Source: Ixodes scapularis
Lineage: Eukaryota > Arthropoda > Arachnida > Ixodida > Ixodidae
DNA: 64,000 nt
Direction of reading: 5' to 3'
Assembly (NCBI RefSeq): GCF_016920785.2
Contig: NW_024609879.1
Span: 10,851,145-10,915,144, forward strand
Shown here: in pieces, positions 53,040-64,000 of the stretch
Numbering within the stretch: the first letter of the stretch is position 1
Layout: the number at the start of each line of letters is the position of its first letter
Program-made: the position numbers and the translations under genes
The notes under the pieces: model-generated
The model's input: the letters and a program-made list of their open reading frames with translations, nothing else
Databases searched by the model: none
What the model was told of the DNA's origin: nothing

Positions 53040-55740
53040 TTTTCACGAATATAAGAAGTGTCATTCATAACCGGGAAGACTTATCGTCACTCATAGACTC
53101 ATCTTCGAGTGATATTGCAGTTTTGACCGAAACATGGTTATCAAGTACAGTCCGAGATAATGAAATATTTGACTGTACTAAAAGATACAAGTTTTTTCGT
53201 TGTGACCGAGTAGATAGGCGTGGGGGCGGAGTTCTGATTGCTGTAAATGATTGCCTTGAATGTTATCACGTCAATATTGCTACCCCGCTGGAGCTCGTTT
53301 GCGTGTGTTTGCAATGTATTTATTAAAATATTATTCTGTGCACCTGCTACCGGCCCCCCAATGCCTCTGTAAATTTTATTCCCGACTTGCACGATGCTTT
53401 GAATGCAATTTGTTCTAGGTTTCCTCTGGCGCCTGTGTTTTTACTCGGTGATTTTAACCTACCCCTTATTGATTGGTCGGGAGAATATCCTGCTACTTCT
53501 TGCAGCTTTCCCCATTACCATGATTTCCTTAATTTGTGTTCAGATTTGTCTTTTTCACAAGTTGTTACCGAACCTACACGGATTTCCGGTACAACTGCCA
53601 ATGTGTTAGATCTTATACTTACCACTGACTCCAATCTCGCTTCCTCGATAACCTATTTACCAGGTATTAGTGATCATTCAATTTGCAGTTGAATTTGTTT
53701 ACTTCAGCATGTACTTCCAATAAAGCCAGAAAACAATTCCTAGACTACAGTAAGGCAAATTTTGAAGCGATAAATAATGAGTTAGCGGGCTTCCTTGATG
53801 AGTACCTACTTGATTTTTCTGAACGTTCCGTTGAAGTTAACTGGAATTTGTTTAAGGACGAGATAAACTCTTTAATTACGTCTTTCATTCCATGCAGGTT
53901 CATTGTTTCTGACGTATCGCCACCTTGGTTTAACGTCAAACTTAAACGTCATTCTAACAAGAAAAAACGCCTTTTCCGCACTGCGAAATGGTCTGGTTGT
54001 GATAAGCATTGGGTAGCTTATAAAACAGCCGCAAATGCTTATGAGGCAGCCATCAATAAAGACAAGAGAATATTTTTTAATGTAACTCTACCTTCTATGC
54101 TATCCAATAGCATTAAACAATTTTGGAGTGTCGTAAACGGACCAAAGAGGACTAGTATTACGCTTACTGGGGTTGGTGGCGTCGACATTCCGAGAGAGCA
54201 GTGTGCCTTTGTTTTAAATTATATGTTTGTTAAGGCATTCTCCAGTGACGTTGGCTCATGTTTTCCTATGTACCCAGATTATGATTTTTTCCCCATGGAT
54301 CCACTTATACTTGATTATGACGGAATTGTTAAACTTATCGACAATTTGAAAATATCTTATTCTTGTGGCATTGACAATATTACCCCTAAATTTATAAAGC
54401 ATACTAAAATTTACATCTCCGTTTATCTTGTTAAAATTTTTGAACAATCCCTTAGCCTTGGTGTCTTGCCAAGTGACTGGAAAATAGGGAAGGTGGTTCC
54501 GCATCACAAGACAGGTGACAAACATAGTCCTCTTAACTATCGACCCATTTCCTTAACCAGCACGCCCTGTAAACTTTTAGAGCACATCATTTACTCTCAT
54601 CTGGTGAATTTCTTAGATTCGAATTCTTTTTTTTCGCCTTCACAACGTGGCTTCCGCAAATCACTGTCCTGTGAAACTCAACTTTTAACTTTAACTAATG
54701 ACCTCCTTTACATTCTTGACCGTGGATCCCGGGTTGACTGCGTCTTCCTCGACTTTTGCAAAGCGTTCGATAAAGTTTCTCACAAACTCCTATTTTATAA
54801 ACTTAGTAAACTTAAGATAGACCCGAATGTTTTGTCATGGGTTCAATGTTTTTAACTGATCGTTCTCAATTTGTTACTACCAATGAAGCTAAGTCCTCTC
54901 TCAGTCCCGTTATATCTGGTGTTCCCCAAGGGTCCGTTTTAGGGCCCCTTTTGTTTCTTATTTATATAAATGACCTACCCATGTGTGTATCATCATCCAT
55001 TTGTTTATTCGCCGACGACTGTGTAATCTACCGTGAAATTGCTAACGATTCTGATACCGCACTTCTTCAAGATGACCTATGCGTGGTATCCGACTGGTGT
55101 AACCTTTGGCAGATGTCTCTTAATACTAATTAATGTAAAGCTATGAGTGTCTCTCGTGGTATCAAGACCCCATCGTCATACTCAATTTGTAACACTCCTC
55201 TGCAGTTTGTGTCTTCTTATAAATATCTTGGCGTACATATTACTTCTAACGTGTCATGGAAAGCTCATACTGATCACATTATCGCTAATGCTAACTCTAT
55301 GCTTGGGTATCTCAAAAGAAACTTCTCTTCAGTCCCCATGTCCCTCAAACTAATTTTATACAAAGCTCTAGTTCGCTCAAAGCTCGAGTATGCTGCAGCA
55401 ATCTGGGATCCCGGCCAAACGACGCTCATGAATAACATTAAGCCATGCAAAATCGTGCGGTGCGTTTCATTTTCTGCAATTATCAACGCACTGCTATAGT
55501 GTATCATCTATGAAATCAAATCTATCTCTGCCTCTTCTTTCACTACGACGAAAAATATCACGCCTATGCCAGTTTTTCAAAATGTATCATTCTAACGCCT
55601 CGCTGAAGGACATACTACTTCTGAGCCCATCTTTCATTTCTCCCCGCATCGATCATCGCTTCAAAGTCGGCATACCTCTTTGCAAAACCTCGGCATACAT
55701 TGACTCCTTCATTCCTCGAACGTCCTCCGATTGAAACCAC
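53040..55740 (+). pseudogene. CR1-like LINE ORF2, endonuclease-reverse transcriptase, broken
   Basis: The endonuclease begins near N-I-R-S-V-I-H-N (about 53050) and L-T-E-T-W-L, then R-G-G-G-V-L-I-A-V-N, F-L-L-G-D-F-N-L-P and I-S-D-H-S-I. An in-frame TAA lies at 53324. A frameshift near 53690 leads to the linker and polymerase: H-H-K-T-G-D-K, N-Y-R-P-I-S-L-T-S, Q-R-G-F-R-K and motif A V-F-L-D-F-C-K-A-F-D. Another shift near 54840 leads to V-I-S-G-V-P-Q-G-S-V-L-G-P and L-F-A-D-D-C-V-I-Y. A TAA at 55131, then thumb (Y-K-Y-L-G-V-H-I; Y-A-A-A-I-W-D-P), a last frameshift near 55490, and the C-terminal I-S-P-R-I-D-H-R-F-K-V-G-I-P. That is two stops and at least three frameshifts. Confidence 0.8.
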
Positions 55741-55974
55741 CTTCCCGCATCTTTTGTAAACATATCATCAGTTGATTTATTTAGAGCTGCATTATTTAAT
55801 CATTTTTGCTAATACATATTAGGCTGATCTTTTCTTCTCTCTAGCAGAAGTGCTTTGTTGGCCTTTGCCTTGCTTTTTTATGTTTTTGCATTGTTGTTGT
55901 TCTTGTCCACCCCCTCTGTAATGCCCTCTGGGCCCTGAGGGTATTGAAATAAATAAATAAATACATAAATAATC

Positions 55975-56460
55975 GCCACACGGAGTCGCGTATGATTAGG
56001 CAGTGCTAGAGAATAGTTTTTGCAACTCCTATTGAACTCTTCGTTCGACACGAGCCTAAAATTACGTTTCGCGCGTGCATCAGTTTTATCGGTTCAACCT
56101 TGATTATAAAAAAAATCATCTCCGCTCGCAAAAAAAAAAAAAATGAATGAAGACGTGTAAATATACAACCTAGGCAGCACACACTATTGCGCTGTTATGG
56201 AATTAAATCGCAAAGATTCTGTCGATATATTTTGGTCTAGCCAATATCTGAAAAATGGGATGGGTGGCGCCGACGCTGTCCTAACATACCGTACTCGGCG
56301 CCGTTTTTGGTTGACTGTCAAGAGTGTCCTGCGTGAATCGGCTATGCCGGCGAGGTATTTCTATTCCTTGACTATCTAAAATCCGACGTTAAAAAAACAA
56401 TACAACGCAAGGTTAACCGAAATAGAGTATGCTTACTTTTAACCCGAGAAAGACCTTTTC
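55975..56460. other. no gene recognised
   Basis: Contains an A-run at 56133-56145. Nothing else identifiable. Confidence 0.35.
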
Positions 56461-56462
56461 AA

Positions 56463-58122
56463 GGGACACTGACACCCCCCAAAAATTTTTTATTATTTTT
56501 TGCCAGGCGCTTTATTATGGTGTCGGAGGACTACCCAATTAATATTTTGCAACAGAGTAGCGTATTTCTTTAATAAAGCCAAAAGACGCAACTGCTCGAA
56601 ACCGAAACCGAAACCCGACGGAGGTCGGAGAAGTGGAGAGAAGAGAGTGACTGGCGGAAGTCACGTGGCTACACCCGACCGTTGGTTTTTTTTTTGTTTT
56701 TTGTTTTTTTCTTTTCTCCGGTAGCAGACGACACGACATGCGGGGTGCGATGCGGCGTGCGGGAACTGCTTGCCGTGCGATTCTTTTGCAGTTATGTTTG
56801 TTCCGCTCGTTGTTATGTACTCCAAGATTAGTTGTTTTGTACATTGAGGAGTTGGAGATAAGTAGTGAGTGCCCGTGGTGAATTTCCATGATCGGCTCCG
56901 AAAAGAATAAACCCAAGATGTTGCGTGAAGAGCTGGCTCACATGTCCTGCATCCGAAAAAAAAAGTGGCATTGTCGAAAGATCAACGGGATCGGGACCAA
57001 TGGCTGGCTGCAATTCCTGTAGAACATTTACGGGCACCTCGGAAAGCGGACGCTACCTGATTTATACGCTCCTTGCATTTTGTGGAAAGTGATTACATTG
57101 AGTTCGCAGGTGTCAAAACGGAAATCCCATACCGTTTAAGTCAGCGAAGTATCGTCCACAACATTTGCTTGTTATTTTTTGTTTGTTTCTTCAGTGATGA
57201 TTGTAAAAAAAAGAAAAAAGATATGTAAACATCGGAAAATGTTTGAAAAAAAAATTCACGAGGGATCGAACCGCGTGCGAAGCGGACGTCTTTCCCACTG
57301 AGCTACTGGGGCATCTCGTGTCTGATGGATCTCTTTCTTTAGTAATAATTCAGCCGGTCAACTGTAAGTTCGAAAGTTTGCTGTCGATTTTTCTCTAGCA
57401 AAAACACTCCCGGGTCGAAGTCGGGAAGCACCACGCTTTGGGGACATTCGCACCTAGTAAAGAAATCGTACGCGTGCATATTCAACTCGAAGTAGACGCG
57501 TCGTGCTTGACGTTTGCGCGAGCGTTGTCTTCAGCCACGAGAAGGGAGCGACGGCTCGGCGACGTCTTCGTGCAAGTCGGCTTGGTGGCCGGGCGTGTCG
57601 TACGGGATGAATACCAATTTTTTTGATCAGTCCCAAATTTCTCTTTTAACTGTAGACATAATTCGCCGGTACCGCGAACGACAGTTCTGAAATAGAGGTC
57701 CCATGCCCGTCGTCCGCTGCCATCGCCGTCCCCGCGAGTCCCACGATACGCGAAACGACGAACGCACAGAATGCTTCCGGTTGTCTGTGGAACTTTTCTT
57801 TTTCAATCAACGTATTTACAGCTTTTTAGAAGCCACAAAAAATGGGTTTCATATTTTTTTCTATTTTTAATATTGAGTGTGTGCCTTCAGTGACCCACGA
57901 CTTTGATTAAATTTGGTGGTCGCATCGATACCTTAGAAAACGGCAAGTGACCGCGAAAAAGAGAGCGAGCGAGACTCGAACCGGCCAATTCTTGATCGGC
58001 GGTTTTCGGGCGGAAATAAACCGAATTTCGAGCCGCAAATTCTGTTCTGGGTAGTTGAGCCCTCATATGTCACGTACAACTAACAACCTCGGCGGGCATA
58101 AGTACCCCGTCAGTGTTCCTTT
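56463..58122. mobile_element. TIR-bounded element about 1.65 kb, non-autonomous
   Basis: The left end AAGGGACACTGACACCCC and the right end, reverse-complemented, TAAAGGAACACTGACGGGG, are imperfect inverted repeats. TTCA/TTAA-like flanks are present. The interior has no transposase. It includes T-tracts and a tRNA-like SINE head. The superfamily is uncertain (piggyBac-like TTAA is one option). Confidence 0.45.
57256..57313 (-). mobile_element. tRNA-derived SINE head
   Basis: Minus strand: TGCCCCAGTAGCTCAGTGGG (A-box), then GTCCGCTTCGCACGC, then the B-box GGTTCGATCCC. The distance between boxes is about 12 nt too short for a functional tRNA (the anticodon arm is collapsed), so this is a SINE head or tRNA pseudogene. 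It shares GCTTCGCACGC with the SINE at 5917. Confidence 0.6.
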
Positions 58123-58124
58123 AA

Positions 58125-59200
58125 GCTGAAGACTTGAACAAACTGTGGCGCCCTCATTTCGAATATTACAAACTCAGCTGACTGGGTTTCGCACTACTGA
58201 TAGCACATTCACTGATACTTTATTTTGGAGTGTAGCTCTGAAGAAACAATCTCGCAAGACAATCGAAAGTGCCGAATTAATGACACCCCCAGGGATGCGA
58301 CTCTTATCTCTGCGTAATGACACCAAAATATTTAGCTTTCCGACGCTTTTTTTTTTCCGGTTTTTCTTTGGTACACGTGAAACCGCGTCTTCGGCGGTGT
58401 TAAAAATGTTTTTTTCGTATTTATATTGTGATCTCGCGGTCCGCACCAGATCATGCGCGTCTACAGGAGTGACAGTTTGATACGCTCAAGGTTCTACTAC
58501 GCAAAGCAAGCCCTGGCGAGTCCGATTTCGCGACCTTCCCTGGGGAGGGCAGGTGGCAATACAAAGCAGCAGAGCGAGATTAGCGGCTTTGTCCAACCCC
58601 CTTTGCCTCGTCTTCTGATAAGCCTCCAAACCTTCTTTTGTGTTTTCGTGTTGCTGTGAGCGAGTGCGAAGGCCACTTCTAGCAAATGAGAGGGGTGGCG
58701 CAAAACACGTGACCGCTCTGCGTAGGACAAGGACGCTTGGACGAAAATTTGTCACGTGATTCGCTCTGACGCGCTGATGGGCTACTGGGGCCGTAGTCTT
58801 TGCAGTATGCCAAGTTATGGCGAGTTGTAGGGGCCACGTAGGTCCGGTTTACAAAAAGGGGGGCGCCCGTCAGTGTATTCCTGTTTTTCGTGCGTTTGAG
58901 TCGCGGCCGTGATTTTTCGTCGTGAACGGCCGGAATACATCCATGCCAACTTTTCGGAAATGGTCGTTTATTTCGTCGGAGTCCATGGAATTATTGTGCT
59001 GTACTTGTTGGACGCGTTTCGACAAAGAGCTGCTCATCGGTGGCCGCGAGACTTCCGTTGAATGTGACCGACCGCCTTCAACCTCGGCATTGTGTTTGTG
59101 GATAGTTCTGTGCTGCCCGAATCGAATTATGCATCTATCACGGATTACATGAGATCGCTGTTTTATTTGTAAGTACTCTGCAAGCATGCTTCTGATAGTA
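58125..59200. other. no gene recognised
   Basis: Overlapping short frames on both strands without motif. GTCACGTGA occurs near 58751. Confidence 0.35.
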
Positions 59201-59206
59201 GTCCAA

Positions 59207-59416
59207 GGGGGCTATGTTCGACAAATGTTTCATTTCTCCTAAAAAGAAACGCAAGTGACGGAATCGACGATATCGTGTTTGATTGGTTGGAAGGTCAAAT
59301 GGCGAAAATAGGTAACTTTCGTCATTTGAACCTCTAACCAATTAAACGCGATATCGTCACTTCCTCCACTTCCGTTTATTTTTGGAGTAACAAAACATTT
59401 GTCGAACATAGCCTCC
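59207..59416. mobile_element. foldback MITE about 210 bp
   Basis: The outer arms GGGCTATGTTCGACAAATGT and its complement at 59396-59415 are matched. Pairing continues inward through CGATATCG-GTTTGATTGG to a centre near 59310, so nearly the whole element is one hairpin. No target duplication was resolved. Confidence 0.65.
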
Positions 59417-59789
59417 CTGCTTCCGTTTCAATAGACCATTTTACGGTTTACAAACATGAACTGCCGCTTACGTCTATAGCAACTCCCGGTCGTACCGTCT
59501 TTGCAAGCCTGCCAGTTTTGTCCACGTCACCAGTGCAAGGAAGCATAAACGTCACAAGAAAAGTACAGTTGGAGATTCAACTAGGGCCTTCGGTTGTACA
59601 ATTTGGAGGGGTTATGAAACAATATTTGATTGAAATATTTATGACCGTACACGCACGGACCGCCACTGGTTTAGAAGCGTCTCGGTCGTGGTGGAATTGC
59701 GAGGATAAAAGAGAACTATTTCTTTCAGTCTTGCCCTCGCCAAGCTTGATGACGTGCGCGTGAACGTAGCTTTGCCCTTTGGCACGCTT

Positions 59790-59875
59790 GTAATTGCACG
59801 CACTTGCCTGTATAAACAGAGACATGGCTGTGGCCAGATGACCTGCTTGCAATCGTCTATAGAGAATTTTGTAGA
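59790..59875. repeat. dispersed repeat shared with 5790-5880
   Basis: Same-orientation diverged copy (ATTGCACG, ACATGGC, GTGGCCAG, GACCTGCTTGCAAT). Confidence 0.4.
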
Positions 59876-60019
59876 ACCTGTGAGAACCTTGATTAACAAA
59901 ATAAGAAGTGAACCGGGCATTTGCAGTCATTTTCTTGTGCATTCTTATGGGTTATTACGCCCTACTTTATGGGTGTTGGTAATCGCACCTTTTTTTATTT
60001 CCCTTTCTGGCGGTGATGC

Positions 60020-60265
60020 ACACAATTTAGAGGGCGTACTGCGCAGACATAACGCGCTAATAAAAAGGTGTACAGTGGAATCACACCCTAATTGAAAGGT
60101 GTTCGGAATAACGCCGTCCTTTAAGGGTGTTAGGAAAAAAACACCCTATTTTAGGGGCGATAGGAATGACGCTCTTTGTTTAGGGCGTTGTGCTACACCC
60201 AAATGGGTGTTAGTTATAGGACAAGCCATTTACACCCAGAAGGGTATTACGATGTTTAGTGTGTA
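60020..60265. repeat. hairpin-rich segment with GGGTGTTA units
   Basis: Alternating ACACCC and GGGTGT words (AAGGGTGTTAGG, ACACCCTATTTTAGGGGCG, ACACCCAAATGGGTGT) can form serial stem-loops. It ends GGGTATTACGATGTTTAGTG, the inverse of the start of the segment at 51041. Confidence 0.5.
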
Positions 60266-60269
60266 GACG

Positions 60270-62820
60270 GGTTATTCTTTCATATATGAAAGGCTGGTGA
60301 CGTCACTCCCCACGTCGCAAGCTGTCGTCGCCGCGGCAGCTGGGGCAATACTAATCTTCACCGGGAACGTATGCGGTGAGCGCTACGTGCTTCGCATTGT
60401 TCTCAGGAGAACCTTATCATTCGTTATATTGTTAAGATGCTTGTTTTGTGCTCATTCTTTATTGAAACAAATGCTATACTGTATGTTGCGTGCGTGGTGT
60501 TTGTACTTTTCGCTTCAATCGTCTGAAGTCTTTTTTTCCATGAGAACGCCAACACGAAAACCCACGCGGTTAAAAGGAACGTGCCTCACATTGCTCGCAG
60601 GCGCCGGTATCATACCTTATGCGGATTGCACTTCGCACGAGAATTTCCAATGAAGTTAACCGTTTCGAATTAGCTGCAAACCTAATCTTTACCGGAACGC
60701 GTGGGAGTGTGTTCCTATTATTCACACGCGACTCCAGCGACCTATAGGGGGCGCCAGCACCAAACAAGCATGGCGGCTGAGTCCAGGTCGCGTCGGCTCG
60801 GCCGGGCCGCCTGAACAGGTGGCGCGTTCAATTTAACAGATTTTCTTTTGTTTAGTGCCCAATTTTATAGGTGTTTGAACTGAGACAGTTAAGTGTAACC
60901 GGTGCAGATAAACTTGCAAAGCATAGTTTTGTTTTGCCGGTGTTTTTTGTTCTTTTCATGTCAAACTTTCGTTTCGGATATTTCGTTCAAAACCGAAACT
61001 ATGGGCTCCGGAAAGGCGGTAATATACTAATCAGTTTTGATCATCTAAGGAAAGCGGCAATGACTACAGAATTGTTCTACAGAAAGTAACTTTTCAGCTA
61101 ACTCGCATGCCTCAACCATGCGACTTATATGTCCGCGAAATCGAGCTTTTGTGCGTATCCGCGTTTAAGAAACAGCTCCAGTCGTCTGCTGGGTCAACAA
61201 CACAGGCTGCAGGAAAATTACGAATATCAAGCAAGCGCTTCTTGAGTCAAGGACCATGTTAATCCGCTGGCAGCTGATACTGAGCAGCTGATACTCGTAT
61301 TTCAATTCAGGTTTTAGTAGCAATCGAGAAGTCATTTTGACGAGCGGGTTATGTATTACATTACGTAGTATGTCCCACTCAGGTGATATTAGTATCTCTT
61401 CGGGTTGAAATATGAGCTTAGTTGACTAGCTATTTGGTGAGCTGCTGAATAAAAGTATGTTTGAGAGACAGAGAGATACTACTTAAACTTAGCCAAATGG
61501 TTCAATACCCGGCAGCACGGAAACAAACTGAAGAGAGTCTTCATCGAACATTCACGCAGAACCTCTCTGCATTGAACTTGGCTCCGAATCCTGGACGGAA
61601 AATTGAGTATTTGTTTTTGTGGCCGGTCAACCTGACCAATGTAGACGTATATTGGTGCTGGTTTCGACGTCCTCGTAATGTAAATATTGGAGGCGCGATA
61701 GGTCAAAATGCCGTGACAGCATCTTACGATGCGAGACTCGTCCCCCACCTTTTGAAAACAGCTAATTTCTCCTATTCATCCTTTGCAGCGAGCAGGTTTT
61801 CCTGAATCAAGTAATTGCGAAATCAGCCAAACTTCTTCAGTATGGTCAGAGGCTTTTTCGGCGAAAAGCAGCCAAGATGAATAGCCAACGCACCGACCGG
61901 CGTGGGTGGCTCAATCTTGAAGCTAACCGAACACAACCAAACTCGAGAAAAACAGCTATCGAACCTTCCCATTCACTTGACTGCAACATTGATGTTTCCT
62001 TCAGTGAAACGACTCGTCTGTCGTCCTCAGTCCACTGTTCTACATTCTCATAAAGAAACAACTTATCAGTTACAAAGTAGTCGTCACTTTGAATGTGATT
62101 CAAGACAGACAAGAAATCAAAACGTTTTTCGGTGATTTCTCCGCAACCAAGAAATCGAAAACACGCGACTGTGTGTTGTGGAGTAAACGGGCTTTCAAAT
62201 ACATGATGGAAGGAAACAATCTACTGAGGCCTCACCACACTAATGATCACTCAGGCAAAGTTAAGAAATATTCGGACCTTCGTCAAATTACGTTAATTGT
62301 TCGCCACCGCGCCGACTACACGTCTCCGCGAAAGCTACCAGAGACGCGGAGGGGCGCGGAGCGACCTGGACCGGCTGGTTCCCGGTTTTCCCGCTTGGTG
62401 GCGTCCGTTTTGCTGGAGTCGCGAATCACCCACCATCTGGTATTGATGCTTGTTTTATTACTGGTTGCTTTATGGTTTTTTATTAAAACGAATACTGAGC
62501 TGTATGCTGTATTCCTGATTTCAAAGGAGATATGCTGTTTTGCCTTCAATTGTTCGCCGGGAGTTTTTTTTTTTTTTTTGCTTACAACGCAAACGACATC
62601 AAAATTTTCGTGGCTGGTGGAGGTATACAGCTTCGCTGTAAAACATTAAATTGGCCATACCTCTATGCTTTGAGCATCGTGCCTGTAGACAATGTTGCGA
62701 AATAATTTGTTTTTTTGATACTTACATAAAGACAACACAAAAATTCGATTGTTTCCTTTTCCTTAATGAGCTCGTAATTTTTCTACACTAGAAATTGTCC
62801 TCTACTTAGTTCAGAACTGG
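60270..62820. other. no gene recognised
   Basis: Frames at 61461-61805 and 62089-62649 are open but unrecognised. The second ends in a T-run and AGCTTCGCTGTAAAAC, a phrase mirrored near 63888 (AGCAGCGAAGCTG), so it is probably repeat. Confidence 0.35.
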
Positions 62821-62829
62821 TGTCTTGCA

Positions 62830-63556
62830 GGTAGATGCCGCTTAACGTCTGCAAATGTAATTGCATGTGCTTTCTCTCGTTCCTCTTTCCAAACCTCCAC
62901 TGCTGTTCCTCGTCAAGCTATTGATGCATATAAGTATTTCGGCATTCTTCTCACTCGAAACCTCTTGGAAAACCGAAATTAACTTGGTGGTAAATTCAGC
63001 AAACAAAAGTTTGAATTTTTCTTCGCCGCAATTTTAAATTATCCCCTCCTAAACTAAAACGGCTCCTGCATATTTCCCCAGCCCGGTCTAAATTAGAACA
63101 CGCATCACCTGTCTGCCACCGCCATCATGCAACATTAACAGACAACATCGAATCCGTCCAAAACCGTGCTGCACGTTTCATTAAGTCTGATTACTCAATT
63201 TTTTTCTAGTATGTCCGAAAGAAAATCAAATACTTCTCTCCCATTCTTTATTTTTGTCGAAACATGCCTTCTGCGTGTTTTTTTTTATTAACCATCTCTG
63301 AATCAGTCTTTTCTCTCCCCACAGTCTTATAATTCTTTCCGACTCGATCATTGCAGTACAACAGCCCGCCGCAGTATCCTCCCACAGCGTACTAGCATGC
63401 CTCTCTTCTTGATGCCATTGTGGACTGGAATGACCTTCCCAAAATCTTGGTCATCATCAGGTCTCTATTAGGTTTCAAGAAGCAGCTCTCATCATTGTGC
63501 ATGGCACCCACTCCCCTCTAACGCCTTATGACCCTAAGGGTATTGAAAATATATAA
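62830..63556 (+). mobile_element. CR1-like LINE 3' fragment
   Basis: Frames joined across indels read Y-K-Y-F-G-I-L-L-T-R, then L-K-R-L-L-H-I-S-P-A-R-S-K-L-E-H-A and D-N-I-E-S-V-Q-N-R-A-A-R-F-I, the C-terminal thumb region of CR1-like ORF2. The 3' end ACCCTAAGGGTATTGAAAAT corresponds to GGCCCTGAGGGTATTGAAAT at 55931. Heavily decayed and 5'-truncated. Confidence 0.65.
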
Positions 63557-63885
63557 CCTGCTTCTCCGATTTTTATTACTGGGTGTGCGAATAGTAAGAA
63601 ACTTCATCCGCTTATTTGGTAACCGTGGGCGTTTGCAACGTTTACAACAACTAAAAAGCAGACAGCTAGTTTTCGTATATAGCATCGCGAGAGCGTCTCT
63701 TTAGGAAGCAAAAACGTGCGCCTCCGAAACGCAGCATCCAAGAAACGCCAACTCAGAGGCGCTCGCTCCGTGTGGAACATAAGCAACGTGATAGGCTGCC
63801 TAATCAATCTGCTGACTTGTATTTATACACCAATGTAAAATAAAGGAACAAAAACATGAGCCACTCCACTCTGTGAAATTGTATA
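63557..63885. other. no gene recognised
   Basis: Nothing identifiable; a minus-strand frame of 67 codons is unremarkable. Confidence 0.3.
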
Positions 63886-63939
63886 AGCAGCGAAGCTGTT
63901 TAGCGCGCGACACAGGCCCACCCTCAGGAGGCGGAGGAA

Positions 63940-64000
63940 ACTAGGCACGCGCGACTGGACCGCCACCCGGCGAAAAGTAGACACGCGCGATGGGACCGCC
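63940..64000. repeat. start of a GC-rich minisatellite at the window edge
   Basis: GGCACGCGCGACTGGACCGCC and AGACACGCGCGATGGGACCGCC are two consecutive similar units; the array continues beyond the window. Confidence 0.45.

Larger units (their letters stand above)
51554..55971 (+). mobile_element. CR1-like LINE, near full length, inactive
   Basis: The plus-strand order is: a 60-bp 5' module at 51559-51618 repeated at 51841-51900 (282-bp period, both ending TTTACTGTGCAG), ORF1, ORF2 with endonuclease and reverse transcriptase, then GGGCCCTGAGGGTATTGAAA and an AAATAAATAAATA tail (to 55971). The 3' end is shared with the fragments at 16277 and 62830. A short LINE-tail-like insertion (about 52850-53020) separates ORF1 and ORF2. 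Confidence 0.8.

Noticed and set aside
57256..57313. Functional tRNA gene on the minus strand
   Set aside because: A- and B-boxes are good but the spacing is about 12 nt short and the anticodon arm cannot form, so it is better read as a SINE head.
62089..62649. A 186-codon membrane protein
   Set aside because: The hydrophobic end is T-run and repeat-derived sequence; no start context or homology is apparent.

Overview
The window reads as non-coding nuclear DNA of a repeat-rich metazoan, most likely a chelicerate and probably an ixodid tick. This is inference from the mix of elements: CR1-like LINEs whose ORF1 carries a 2A-like motif, an RNase H-bearing I-group LINE, a Penelope element with a GIY-YIG domain, degraded Ty3 Gag/Pol, tRNA-derived SINE heads, many foldback or MITE elements, and arthropod-style short exons with GT/AG borders. 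No bacterial operons, rRNA operon, intact tRNA or CRISPR array is visible. No host gene can be followed from start to end, so the window looks intergenic or intronic.

Layout. 0-7 kb: a 675-bp palindromic foldback, then empty DNA, a candidate first part of a small secreted-peptide gene with promoter (3.6-4.5 kb), and a tRNA-derived SINE with a nested hairpin insertion. 7-14 kb: two diverged 1.5-kb direct repeats flank rearranged Ty3 fragments. 14-17.7 kb: a 0.57-kb tandem duplication and a 5'-truncated CR1-like LINE. 19.8-25 kb: a SWIM-zinc-finger-family-like pseudogene with an NRF1-like site upstream, a minisatellite of GTCACGTGAC palindromes, a 90-bp tandem array, a second foldback copy and a further direct duplication. 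26-31 kb: hairpins, a TAA-flanked MITE and three candidate spliced exons on the minus strand.

31.7-36.5 kb: a nearly complete minus-strand CR1-like LINE with an intact ORF1 containing the 2A-like motif GDVEPNPGP, a broken ORF2, and a 535-bp MITE with 65-bp perfect inverted repeats lodged in its 3' end. 36.9-42 kb: a hAT C-terminal remnant, a 601-bp TAA-flanked MITE in GC-rich DNA, a probable solo LTR and a small TA-flanked MITE. 42-50 kb: a Penelope-like element, then an I-group LINE of about 6.05 kb bounded by an exact 13-bp target-site duplication. 51-56 kb: hairpin-rich DNA followed by a plus-strand CR1-like LINE. 56-64 kb: a TIR-bounded element containing a tRNA-like SINE head, a foldback MITE, more hairpin-rich repeats, a LINE 3' fragment, and the start of a GC-rich minisatellite at the right edge.

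The elements form nested layers: MITE in LINE, hairpin in SINE, and an I-LINE directly beside a Penelope copy. All autonomous elements carry stops or frameshifts and are unlikely to be mobile as they stand. Similarity and divergence statements are by eye; no alignment or database search was run.
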